A stretch of DNA of 64,000 nt, from contig JAJZPM010000003.1 in NCBI GenBank assembly GCA_021811105.1, forward strand, positions 62,001 through 126,000, written 5' to 3'. This document shows, piece after piece, positions 42,881-51,014 of this stretch (position 1 is its first letter; every line of letters starts with the position of its first letter). The stretch comes from Nitrospirota bacterium (lineage in GTDB: Bacteria > Nitrospirota > Thermodesulfovibrionia > Thermodesulfovibrionales > UBA6898). The translations under genes were made by a program, and so were the position numbers. The notes under the pieces are model-generated. The model ran no database searches. It saw nothing but the letters and a program-made list of their open reading frames with translations, and was not told the DNA's origin.

Positions 42881-44194
42881 TTACGCCCCCTCCTCGAAAA
42901 TGCAGAACAGCCCCTGCAGGCTGTCTGCAAGGTCCCGTCTGTCCCGCATCCCCTGCCGCAGGTATCCCCTGAGCTTTTCGACCATGCCGACTGCGTAGTC
43001 TATTTTGGGGCTGCTCCCTTGCTTGTATACGCCGAGCGTAATCATGTCCTCCGACTTTCTGTAGGTAGCGAGCGTCTCTATGAACCGTTCCGCAAGTGCC
43101 TTGTGCCTGTCGTCTATTATGTCCGACATCACCCTGCTGACCGACCTCATCACGTCGATGGCCGGGTAATGGCTCTCGGCCGCAAGTTCCCGCGAAAGTA
43201 CGATATGCCCGTCGAGCACCGAACGCGCCGTGTCGGCAACAGGATCGTTCATGTCGTCTCCTTCTACCAGCACGGTATAAATGCCTGTAATGCTGCCTTC
43301 ACCCTCCGCTGTGCCGACCCGTTCGAGCAGTTTGGGCAGCAGGGTGAACACCGAAGGCGTATAACCCTTTGATGCGGGTGGTTCTCCGACGGCGAGCCCT
43401 ATCTCCCGTTGCGCCATGGCCACCCGTGTGAGCGAATCCATCATCATGAGGACGTCACTGCCCTGGTCCCTGAAGTACTCGGCCACCGCCGTTGCCGTGA
43501 ACGCTCCCCTGACCTTCGCCAGCGGAGGCTGCTCGGACGTCGAGACGACCACGACAGACTTCCTGAGGCCTTCTTCTCCCAGATCGCGCTCTATGAATTC
43601 GCGGACCTCCCTTCCGCGCTCGCCGATCAGCGCTATGACGTTGACTTCTGCGCTCGTGTAACGGGCGATCATGCCGAGGAGGACGCTCTTGCCGACGCCG
43701 CTGCCCGCCATGATTCCGACGCGCTGGCCTTTTCCGCAGGTCAGCAGTCCGTTGATCGCCCGGATGCCGAGGTCAATGGGCTCGGTGATCCGCCGCCGGG
43801 AAAGCGGATGCGGCGACGAGGAAAAAAGCGGATAGTCAATGCCCCCGACCGGCCCCTTGCCGTCGATGGGTGACCCCGTGTCGTCGATTATCCTTCCCAC
43901 GAGTCCCGGCCCTGTCTTTACCGAGACCTTTCTGCCCATAGGCAGCACCCTGCTGCCCGGTCTGATCCCGGAGAGCTCACCGACGGCCATGATCAGGACC
44001 TTGCCGTCCCTGAACCCGACCACCTCGGCGTCGACTGCGTTGCGCCCGCCGGAAAAAATCCTGCAGGCCTCCCCGATGCTCGCCTTGATCCCCGAGGCCT
44101 TGACGATGATGCCGGTGATCTCGTCGATCCGTCCCAGGACCTTCATCGGATCGGCCTCGTCCACTGCCGCAATATACCGATCAGGGTCAAACAC
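42881..44194 (-). CDS. fliI: Flagellum-specific ATPase FliI
   Basis: 437 residues, F1-beta-like ATPase: Walker A GIMAGSGVGKSVLLGMIARY, VIALIGERGREVREFIERDL, Walker B SDVLMMMDSLTRVAMAQREI, GEPPASKGYTPSVFTLLPKL. It energises and orders substrate entry to the export gate. Start overlaps fliH end by 8 bases. Confidence 0.97.
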   Translation of the reverse strand: MFDPDRYIAAVDEADPMKVLGRIDEITGIIVKASGIKASIGEACRIFSGGRNAVDAEVVGFRDGKVLIMAVGELSGIRPGSRVLPMGRKVSVKTGPGLVGRIIDDTGSPIDGKGPVGGIDYPLFSSSPHPLSRRRITEPIDLGIRAINGLLTCGKGQRVGIMAGSGVGKSVLLGMIARYTSAEVNVIALIGERGREVREFIERDLGEEGLRKSVVVVSTSEQPPLAKVRGAFTATAVAEYFRDQGSDVLMMMDSLTRVAMAQREIGLAVGEPPASKGYTPSVFTLLPKLLERVGTAEGEGSITGIYTVLVEGDDMNDPVADTARSVLDGHIVLSRELAAESHYPAIDVMRSVSRVMSDIIDDRHKALAERFIETLATYRKSEDMITLGVYKQGSSPKIDYAVGMVEKLRGYLRQGMRDRRDLADSLQGLFCIFEEGA

Positions 44195-44816
44195 CGGCGT
44201 CCTTCATGCAACTGAAGATTTGCCTGAGCTGCTCGTCTATGTCGGTGGGGACCTCCTCGTGCGCGCTTGTCACGACCGTTCCCGTCGAAGATACCGTCGG
44301 GTCAACCTCGAATATGATGTCCGGATGGGCCTCGAGAAGTTCCGGTCTGAGACGCACGAAAAGTTCCTCCATGGCCGGTGAGATCCTTATCCGGACCGTC
44401 CCGGTCCGGTCCAGTTTCTTCAGCGCCTCCTTCACGATGTTCGCGATCACCTCCGGCCGCAGTGCCAGCTCCTCGCCGATAATCTTCCGCGCGATCGCCA
44501 CCGAAAGTCTTATCGCCTTCGGCTCGACCTCCTTGATGATCTGCTCGTTCAGCCCTTCGAAGGCGGCGAGCAACTGCTCGAACCGCGAAAGGAGCACCGC
44601 GGCCTTCCGTTCACCCATTTCCCGCCCCGCCCGTTCACCCGTCGCAAAGCCGGCCTCATAGGCCTCGCGCTCTATCTCGGCGGTTTCTTGCTCCTGCGAC
44701 AAGCGGGGCTGAGAGGTCCTCCCTCTGCCGTGCGCCGCATGCTCCCGCGACGGAAAAGACGGCATGGGGAATAGTTTGTTGTCGCTCCGCTTGATGATAC
44801 GTCCCTTAGGCAACAA
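44187..44816 (-). CDS. fliH: FliI regulator FliH
   Basis: 209 residues: N-terminal variable part, coiled-coil middle (EREAYEAGFATGERAGREMG) with GxxxG spacing, and a C-terminal domain similar to V/F-ATPase stalk subunits (LSVAIARKIIGEELALRPEV, VRIRISPAMEELFVRLRPEL). FliH links FliI to FliN. Start overlaps fliG end by 11 bases. Confidence 0.93.
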   Translation of the reverse strand: MLPKGRIIKRSDNKLFPMPSFPSREHAAHGRGRTSQPRLSQEQETAEIEREAYEAGFATGERAGREMGERKAAVLLSRFEQLLAAFEGLNEQIIKEVEPKAIRLSVAIARKIIGEELALRPEVIANIVKEALKKLDRTGTVRIRISPAMEELFVRLRPELLEAHPDIIFEVDPTVSSTGTVVTSAHEEVPTDIDEQLRQIFSCMKDAGV

Positions 44817-45789
44817 GCTCTTCGCCTCCCTTTCCGCCTATGACGATCTTGCCTTCTTCTTCAAGCTTCCTGGCGGTCTTGACGATGCTCTGCTGGGCCT
44901 TTTCGACGTCCGAAAGTTTCACCGGCCCCTTGACCTCCATCTCCTCCTTGAGGATCTGGGCGGCGCGCTGGGACATGTTCCTGAATATCTTCTCCTTCAG
45001 CCCTTCCGATGCGGTCTTCAGCGCGATAGAGAGCTCGTCGGTCGAGACCTCCTTCAACACCATCTGTATACCCCTGTCGTCGAGTTTCACCAGATCGTCG
45101 AAGATGAACATAAGCTTTCTGATGGAATCCGCAAGACCGCTGTCATTCGTCTCGATCTTCTCGAGGACAAGATGCTCGGTGGAACGCTCTGTCTGGTTCA
45201 GGATCTCGGCGATCGTCTTGGGTCCTCCCAGTTTCTTTCCCTTGCCTTTGCCGATATCGATCTGCCCCTTGAGCACCTCGTTCAGTTCGTCGATGGCGCT
45301 CTCGGGGATGCGTTCCGTGGTGGCGATCCGCGTCGCGACCTCGCTCTTGAGGTCGTCCGGGAACGAAGCGAGCACTTCGGCGGCGTGATGAGGTTCGATC
45401 AGACAGAGGATAAGCGCCGCGGTCTGGGGGTGTTCCGAGATCAGGAAGCTTGACAACGTCTTAGGATCCACCCAGCGAAGGGCATCGATGATGCTTTCCT
45501 TTGACGCCATCTCCAGTATCCTGCTCGCATCGCTCTCTCCAAGCCCCCTTGTCAGCACCTTTTTCACGTATTCTTCCCCGCCGAGGTGCGTATCGCCGTT
45601 TTTGATCTTCGTCGCCGCCTCCGAAAAGATGCCGTCGATCGCCTCTTTGCTCATGAGGCTGGGGCGGGACATATGCGTCGTGATCCTGCCGACCGTCTTC
45701 ATGTCGAGGCCCTTCAGGATCGCGGCTGCGGTCTCTTCTCCGATACAGCTCAGAAAGACGGCTGCCTTATCGTACCCGCTGAAAGCCAT
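44806..45789 (-). CDS. fliG: Motor switch protein FliG
   Basis: 327 residues. N-terminal FliF-binding, middle EHPQ motif (SEHPQTAALILCLIEPHHAA) and C-terminal torque helix domain (MFIFDDLVKLDDRGIQMVLK, FRNMSQRAAQILKEEMEVKG). The charged residues that meet the stator are in the last region. Follows fliF with no gap. Confidence 0.97.
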   Translation of the reverse strand: MAFSGYDKAAVFLSCIGEETAAAILKGLDMKTVGRITTHMSRPSLMSKEAIDGIFSEAATKIKNGDTHLGGEEYVKKVLTRGLGESDASRILEMASKESIIDALRWVDPKTLSSFLISEHPQTAALILCLIEPHHAAEVLASFPDDLKSEVATRIATTERIPESAIDELNEVLKGQIDIGKGKGKKLGGPKTIAEILNQTERSTEHLVLEKIETNDSGLADSIRKLMFIFDDLVKLDDRGIQMVLKEVSTDELSIALKTASEGLKEKIFRNMSQRAAQILKEEMEVKGPVKLSDVEKAQQSIVKTARKLEEEGKIVIGGKGGEELVA

Positions 45790-47337
45790 TTATCGCTCCT
45801 CGATCCAGCCGCTGACCAGGCTTGCGGCCTTGTCAGGGTTCTTCCTCGCCCATTCGATGACCTCCTCGCGCATCGGGCTCGTACCGCCCTCGAGGCTCCT
45901 CGTCACCATGGCGCGTTCGAGTTCCGCAACGGTCTGCGGAAGAGGAAGTGCCGGCTGAGACTGCAGCAGAGACGGCGCCGAGAGTGTGCGAAGCAGCGGC
46001 CTGATGACGAAGAAGAGGACTAGTATAAATGCCGCGACCGGCACAAGCAGTCTGAGCACGGACATTACGGCGGGAAGATATTGCTTCGGCATGGGCTGAG
46101 GCTCTTCGCCGGCAACGCCCTCGAACTGCATATTCATCACCTGGACCTGGTCGCCCCGGTCTGCGTTGAAACCCACCGCCTTCCTGACGAGGTCCTCATA
46201 CCGCTTTATGTCCTCCTCCGAGCGTGCCACGTACTTTTTCTCCTTGGACCCTTCCGGGGCGGCATACGTGCCGTCTACAATGACCGCGACGGACAGCCGC
46301 TTGACCTCTCCGGCTGCGTTCACGATGTGGCTGACGACCTTACTTATCTCATAATTGACCGTATCATTCTGTTTTTGCGACTGCCCCTGCATCTCTGCCG
46401 CGGAAGTGGCGGTCTTACCGGGAATATTCGACGCCACGCCGGGTACGCCGCCTGAACGCATGTTCGTGGTTTTTTCGACATTCCTCTGCTCGCTCCGCAC
46501 GACCTGGCTGTCCGGGTCATACTTCTCCTCTGTCTTTTCGATATTGGTAAAGTCGATATCAAGGCTTGCCTTGGCCTTTACCTTGCCCTTGCCGACCACC
46601 GGACCGAGTATGCCGATCACCCTTGCCTCGATATCCTTCTCGAGGTTTTTCCGGTATTCCACCTGACTGACGCTCAACCCCATGCTGCCGTCCGCGTTCT
46701 GGGTCAGCAGGTCGCCGTAACTGTCGATGATCGTTACGTCCTTGGGGTTCAACCCCTCGATGCTGCTCGATACAAGATGCACAATCCCCTGTACCTGTCC
46801 CTGGGAAAGGACGCGGCCGCCCCGCAGTTTGAGGAAAATAGATGCGCTCGGCTTGCTTTCGTCCGTTGACAGGATCGATTTTTCAGGGGTAGCCAGATGA
46901 ACCCGGCATTGCTCCACTTCCTGAAGAGACATGATCGTCCGGGCCAGTTCTCCCTGCAGGGCGCGCCGGTAATTCAGTTTCTGCACGAAGTCCGTCACTC
47001 CGAAATCCGTTTTGTCGAATAGCTCGAAACCGATTCCGCCGCCGCGAGGCATGCCCTCGGAGGCCAGCTGAAGCCTCAGATCGTATACCTTGTCCGCCGG
47101 TACGAGCAGGCTGCCTCCCTCGGCCCGGTACGGGACCTTGAGATCTTTCAGTTTCTGGACGATCGCCCCGGCATCGCTGTCGGACAGGTTCGAGTAAAGG
47201 ACCCGGTAGTCAGGCCGCTGTGACCAGGACACCAGCAGCACGACACCCGATACGGCCGTCAGCACAACGGCCGCAAGGGTCAACTTGCTCTTGAGAGGCA
47301 TCTGCATAATTCTTTCTGCAATCGTGGCCATAGTCAC
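45790..47337 (-). CDS. fliF: MS-ring protein FliF
   Basis: 515 residues. Two membrane helices (LTLAAVVLTAVSGVVLLVSW near the N-terminus and VLRLLVPVAAFILVLFFVIR near residue 435), ring-building motifs (VLYSNLSDSDAGAIVQKLKD, RRALQGELARTIMSLQEVEQ) and a C-terminal FliG-binding tail (VIEWARKNPDKAASLVSGWI). It is the base on which the flagellum is built. Confidence 0.97.
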   Translation of the reverse strand: MTMATIAERIMQMPLKSKLTLAAVVLTAVSGVVLLVSWSQRPDYRVLYSNLSDSDAGAIVQKLKDLKVPYRAEGGSLLVPADKVYDLRLQLASEGMPRGGGIGFELFDKTDFGVTDFVQKLNYRRALQGELARTIMSLQEVEQCRVHLATPEKSILSTDESKPSASIFLKLRGGRVLSQGQVQGIVHLVSSSIEGLNPKDVTIIDSYGDLLTQNADGSMGLSVSQVEYRKNLEKDIEARVIGILGPVVGKGKVKAKASLDIDFTNIEKTEEKYDPDSQVVRSEQRNVEKTTNMRSGGVPGVASNIPGKTATSAAEMQGQSQKQNDTVNYEISKVVSHIVNAAGEVKRLSVAVIVDGTYAAPEGSKEKKYVARSEEDIKRYEDLVRKAVGFNADRGDQVQVMNMQFEGVAGEEPQPMPKQYLPAVMSVLRLLVPVAAFILVLFFVIRPLLRTLSAPSLLQSQPALPLPQTVAELERAMVTRSLEGGTSPMREEVIEWARKNPDKAASLVSGWIEER

Positions 47338-47346
47338 CTCCCGTCG

Positions 47347-47640
47347 TCAGACCTGCATCCTCATGATCTCTTCATAGGCGTTCAGCAGCCTGTTTCGCAC
47401 CTCCACCATCATCTGGAACGACATGTCGGCCTTCTCCATCGCAATGACCGCCTGGGTCACATCGCCCCCGCTCACCAGCGCGTTGATCGCATTTTCGACC
47501 TCGCCCTGAATGCCGCCGACCTTCTCGATCGCCTCTTTCATTGCGGTTTCAAAACCTCCCTTGTCGCCGGCGCCGCCCGCTTCGGCCGGCCGCTGTTGCG
47601 GCGTCACCCCCGCCGCCGGAATCCTGAGGTCGGACATCAT
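47347..47640 (-). CDS. fliE: MS-ring/rod junction protein FliE
   Basis: 97 residues with the conserved FliE end (ALVSGGDVTQAVIAMEKADM, SFQMMVEVRNRLLNAYEEIM, RMQV). It connects the MS-ring to the rod. One-base overlap with flgC. Confidence 0.96.
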   Translation of the reverse strand: MMSDLRIPAAGVTPQQRPAEAGGAGDKGGFETAMKEAIEKVGGIQGEVENAINALVSGGDVTQAVIAMEKADMSFQMMVEVRNRLLNAYEEIMRMQV

Positions 47641-48050
47641 TACCTCCCTATCTCGAGGCTCTTCAGGACAATGCCCTTGGACATGTTGAAGGCCGCCACG
47701 CTGGCCTCGTAGGCCCTCGTCGCCAGCATCATGTTTACCATCTCCTCGATCATGTTGACGTTCGGCATCGCAACGTACCCTTTGGCGTCGGCGTCCGGGT
47801 GTCCCGGGTCATAGACCATCATCGGAGGAGACTGGTCCTCGACAACGCGGGAAACCTCGACCCCCGACAGTTCCGCAGTCCCGGTCCCGTCGGAGGAAAA
47901 GACAACGTCCTTGCGCCGGTAGGGCCCACCTTCCTGAGTACGTGTGGAATGCGCGTTAGCCATGTTCGAGGCTATCACGTTCATCCTTGTCCGCTGCGCG
48001 TTCATTGCGGATGCGCTTACATCGAAAACACCGAAAGAATTCATGGTCAC
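47640..48050 (-). CDS. flgC: Proximal rod protein FlgC
   Basis: 136 residues: FGVFDVSASAMNAQRTRMNV, IASNMANAHSTRTQEGGPYR at the N-terminus and YVAMPNVNMIEEMVNMMLAT, RAYEASVAAFNMSKGIVLKS at the end. The normal FlgC length. Follows flgB by one base. Confidence 0.97.
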   Translation of the reverse strand: MTMNSFGVFDVSASAMNAQRTRMNVIASNMANAHSTRTQEGGPYRRKDVVFSSDGTGTAELSGVEVSRVVEDQSPPMMVYDPGHPDADAKGYVAMPNVNMIEEMVNMMLATRAYEASVAAFNMSKGIVLKSLEIGR

Positions 48051-48051
48051 C

Positions 48052-48423
48052 TCATCTCTTCATTGCGTTTCTGTACATGCCCATCTCTTTCGAAAGCAGC
48101 CTCATAGCCACCTGGTTGAGGAGTCCGTTTTCCGTCATTTTTGCCAACTCGGTGTCAAGTTCCACATCGTTTCTGTCTCCCCAGGGACCGCCTTCAACTT
48201 CCCTGACCTCAATCGGACCGGGCACTCCGCCCGCCTCCGGCCTGATATGCTGTCCGTCAGTAGTCACAAGCCTCAGTCTTTCATCGTCGAAAAGTGATCT
48301 GAAATCAATGTCTTTTGCCCTGTAGTCGGGCGTGTCCGTGTTCGCGATGTTCGAGACGAGCACCTTGTGTCGCTGGATGGTAGCATATATCAGATTTTCG
48401 AGAACCTTGAACTCGTTATCCAT
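48052..48423 (-). CDS. flgB: Proximal rod protein FlgB
   Basis: 123 residues with FlgB pattern (LENLIYATIQRHKVLVSNIA, NTDTPDYRAKDIDFRSLFDD) and C-terminal ENGLLNQVAMRLLSKEMGMY. GAGGAAGG precedes the ATG. First gene of flgB-C-fliE-F-G-H-I-J-motE, behind a sigma-54-like promoter. Confidence 0.97.
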   Translation of the reverse strand: MDNEFKVLENLIYATIQRHKVLVSNIANTDTPDYRAKDIDFRSLFDDERLRLVTTDGQHIRPEAGGVPGPIEVREVEGGPWGDRNDVELDTELAKMTENGLLNQVAMRLLSKEMGMYRNAMKR

Positions 48424-48462
48424 ACCTTCCTCACTTGCAAATTCGCCTCCAGCGCAGACCGA

Positions 48463-48477
48463 TCAAGATCCGTGCCA
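48463..48477 (-). promoter_or_regulatory. Sigma-54-like promoter of the flgB operon
   Basis: Minus-strand TGGCACGGATCTTGA (48477-48463), identical over 15 bases to the fliL site; -12 reads TTGA. Predicted start near 48452, leaving about 28 bases of leader with a ribosome binding site before flgB. Confidence 0.65.
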
Positions 48478-48531
48478 TCCTGTACTGCCGTCACTCTGCT
48501 CTCCATCCAGCGCAGGCCGGTCATGAGTATC

Positions 48532-49833
48532 TCATTCGCTACCCGGAAAATCTTTCCCATACCCATGCAGCTTGTTCCGTATCGTCCGCACGCTGACGCC
48601 AAGAATTTTGGCCGCCTTTGTCTTGTTCCCGCCTGTGCCGGTGAGTGTGCTGAGGATGAGTTCTTTTTCCATTTCTCTGATGTTACCGGCTTGTTTCAGG
48701 GAACGGAGCGCCGGCCCGGAATCTTCGATATAAAAATCGCCGGCCTCTATCAGCCCCCCTGCACAAAGGAGCACGGCGCGCTGGACTGTGTTCTCCAGTT
48801 CCCTGATATTGCCTCTCCATGCGGCTGCGGAAAGAAACTCAAGGGCCGCGTCCGTAAAACCGGTCACCTCCTTGCCGAAACTCACCGCGAACTTCTTCAT
48901 GAAGTGGTCCGCAAGCAGAGGGATGTCCTCCGGCCTCTCCCTCAGGGGAGGCATGGTGAGAGGCAGCACGTTCAGCCGGTAGAAAAGGTCTTCCCTGAAT
49001 CTGCCTTCCATCGCTTCCCGGCAAAGGTCCCGGTTGGTGGTGGCGATGACACGGATGTCGACCGGTATCGGCAGTTTTCCTCCCACGCGGTCTATCTCCT
49101 TTTCCTGGAGCACCCTGAGCAGCTTCGCCTGAAGCGGCAGCGGCATCTCGCCGATTTCATCCAGCAGAAGCGTGCCTGTCGTGGCAAGTTCGAATTTGCC
49201 GACCTTCCGCTCGTTGGCTCCGGTAAACGCCCCCTTCTCGTGCCCGAAGAGCTCTGATTCAAGGAGGTTGTCCGGGATGGCGGCGCAGTTGAGCGCGATA
49301 AAGGGACGTTCTCTCCTGTGACTCATCCGGTGAATATGCCGGGCCAGGAGTTCTTTACCTGTCCCGCTCTCGCCGGTGATCAGTACGGTGGTATCGCTTA
49401 TAGCAACGCTTTCTGCAAGCGCCAGGATCCTGGACATCTGGGGGCTCGCGGTCACAATGCCGCGCTCCGGCTCGAATCTCCTCATGATCGCGTTTACCTT
49501 CATCGTGAGGGTGTCGAACGAAAAAGGCTTCATGATGTATTCGAAGGCGCCCTCCTTCATCGAGTCGACCGCGTTTTCGATCGTGCCATGGCCGGTAATG
49601 ACGAGAAAGGGGATCTTGCCGACCTTCCGCCTCGCCTCTTTCAGCAGGGAGAGACCGTCCATCTTCGGCATCTTCATATCGGTGATGACCATTGCGCAGG
49701 GTATGCTGCCGAGTTGTGCGAGTGCGTCCTGCCCGTCCTCAGCGAGAAGGGCACGGTACCCGAGACGCGTCATAGCCTCCCTGAGCGCAGAACGCATCTG
49801 CGCATCGTCGTCGACCACAAGTATCGGCTTCAT
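48532..49833 (-). CDS. flrC: Sigma-54-dependent response regulator, FlrC-like
   Basis: 433 residues from ATG 49833 ([10 protein letters not shown]) with GGGAGGG upstream and ATGA overlap with the kinase gene; the frame to 50079 is a read-back into it. Receiver domain with phospho-Asp in [23 protein letters not shown]+ domain with Walker [18 protein letters not shown], sigma-54 contact loop [20 protein letters not shown], and LLLDEIGEM; Fis-type HTH end ([20 protein letters not shown]). It should activate the sigma-54 flagellar promoters, the nearest being flgB's, 55 bases away. Confidence 0.93.
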   Translation of the reverse strand: MKPILVVDDDAQMRSALREAMTRLGYRALLAEDGQDALAQLGSIPCAMVITDMKMPKMDGLSLLKEARRKVGKIPFLVITGHGTIENAVDSMKEGAFEYIMKPFSFDTLTMKVNAIMRRFEPERGIVTASPQMSRILALAESVAISDTTVLITGESGTGKELLARHIHRMSHRRERPFIALNCAAIPDNLLESELFGHEKGAFTGANERKVGKFELATTGTLLLDEIGEMPLPLQAKLLRVLQEKEIDRVGGKLPIPVDIRVIATTNRDLCREAMEGRFREDLFYRLNVLPLTMPPLRERPEDIPLLADHFMKKFAVSFGKEVTGFTDAALEFLSAAAWRGNIRELENTVQRAVLLCAGGLIEAGDFYIEDSGPALRSLKQAGNIREMEKELILSTLTGTGGNKTKAAKILGVSVRTIRNKLHGYGKDFPGSE

Positions 49834-51014
49834 GAAATATGCCCTCCCGTCGCTGCGACCCTTGCCGCAGACTCCGCGCAGCGGAAGACCAGCCTGAAAC
49901 ATGTCCCCCTGCCGGGTTCGGACTCGACCCTTATGGATGCCCCGTGGGCCTGCATGATTATTTGCGTTATGGCGAGACCGAGTCCGGTCCCGCCCTCCTT
50001 GGTGCTGAAAAAGGGATCGAAGATCCGCTCCGCATCCGCAGCAGGTATCCCGGGTCCGCTGTCGCTCACTTCGGCCCATACTTCGGCCCCTTCTTCACGG
50101 AGCCCGATGTCGACCCTGCCACGCTGCGGGGTCACCTCAACCGCATTCAGGATAACATTCATGAAAACCTGTTTCAAAAGCTCGTGATCGCCCATGATCG
50201 CGCCATCTTCACCGATCTCCTCCCGGAGATGGATACCCCGGGATACGATAAGCGGCTTCAGCATGAAGACGGATTCCCGCAACGGCAGCGCAAGACGGAT
50301 TTTTTTGAGGCGGGGCTTCCTGGGCAGGGCGAATAGGAGCATGTTGGTCAGAATATTATTAAGGCTCCTGATGCCGGTCGATATCCCCTCGGCAAGGTCC
50401 CGGTGCCTGGTTGTGCGCAGGTCTCCGGCGAGCATGCTCGCATAGAGCTCGACGCTGCAGAGCGGACTCCGGATCTCATGGACTATCTTGGCAGCCATCT
50501 CGCCCATGGCGATCAGCCTGTGATTGCGTTCCTGTTCGGCTTCGAGTTGCTTGATCCTGGTGATATCCTGAAAGAGCATAACCTTGCCCCTCAGCAGCCC
50601 GTTGCTGTCGCGGATGTCGGAGCGGGAGATGATGACGTGGCGCTTCCCCCCGTTTGCCGGGAGAACCACGTCCTGTCCCTCCCTTTCGATAGCAACGCCG
50701 AGTTTCTCGAAATCCCTGCCGATCGCCCTGTCGTCAATCCCGAGGAACTCGCGGGCGGCCCGGTTGATCATCATCACCCTTCCGGATGCATCCATCACAA
50801 CGATCGCCTCTGTAAGACTGTGCAATATGCCGTTGAGGAAGTCTTTTGCCTCCTCAGTCCTGCCGAGGGCCTCCTGCAGCTGCCGGTTCTTTTCCTCCAC
50901 AGTGCCGGTAAGATGCACCACCTGTTCACGGAGGCGTGCGTAGTAAGCTTCCAGGCTCTTGGAGGCGTCGGTAAAATGATCGAATGCGTCCTTAAGAAAG
51001 TTGATCGTTTCCAT
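49830..51014 (-). CDS. flrB: Cytoplasmic PAS sensor histidine kinase, FlrB-like
   Basis: 394 residues with no membrane segment. N-terminal coiled coil (YARLREQVVHLTGTVEEKNR), PAS domain (SLTEAIVVMDASGRVMMINR), HisKA with His in GEMAAKIVHEIRSPLCSVEL, HATPase boxes (VILNAVEVTPQRG, VSDSGPGIPAADAERIFDPF, GGTGLGLAITQIIMQ). Pairs with the overlapping FlrC-like gene. FlrB/FleS kinases check an early stage of flagellar assembly; the signal is not known here. Confidence 0.92.
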   Translation of the reverse strand: METINFLKDAFDHFTDASKSLEAYYARLREQVVHLTGTVEEKNRQLQEALGRTEEAKDFLNGILHSLTEAIVVMDASGRVMMINRAAREFLGIDDRAIGRDFEKLGVAIEREGQDVVLPANGGKRHVIISRSDIRDSNGLLRGKVMLFQDITRIKQLEAEQERNHRLIAMGEMAAKIVHEIRSPLCSVELYASMLAGDLRTTRHRDLAEGISTGIRSLNNILTNMLLFALPRKPRLKKIRLALPLRESVFMLKPLIVSRGIHLREEIGEDGAIMGDHELLKQVFMNVILNAVEVTPQRGRVDIGLREEGAEVWAEVSDSGPGIPAADAERIFDPFFSTKEGGTGLGLAITQIIMQAHGASIRVESEPGRGTCFRLVFRCAESAARVAATGGHIS

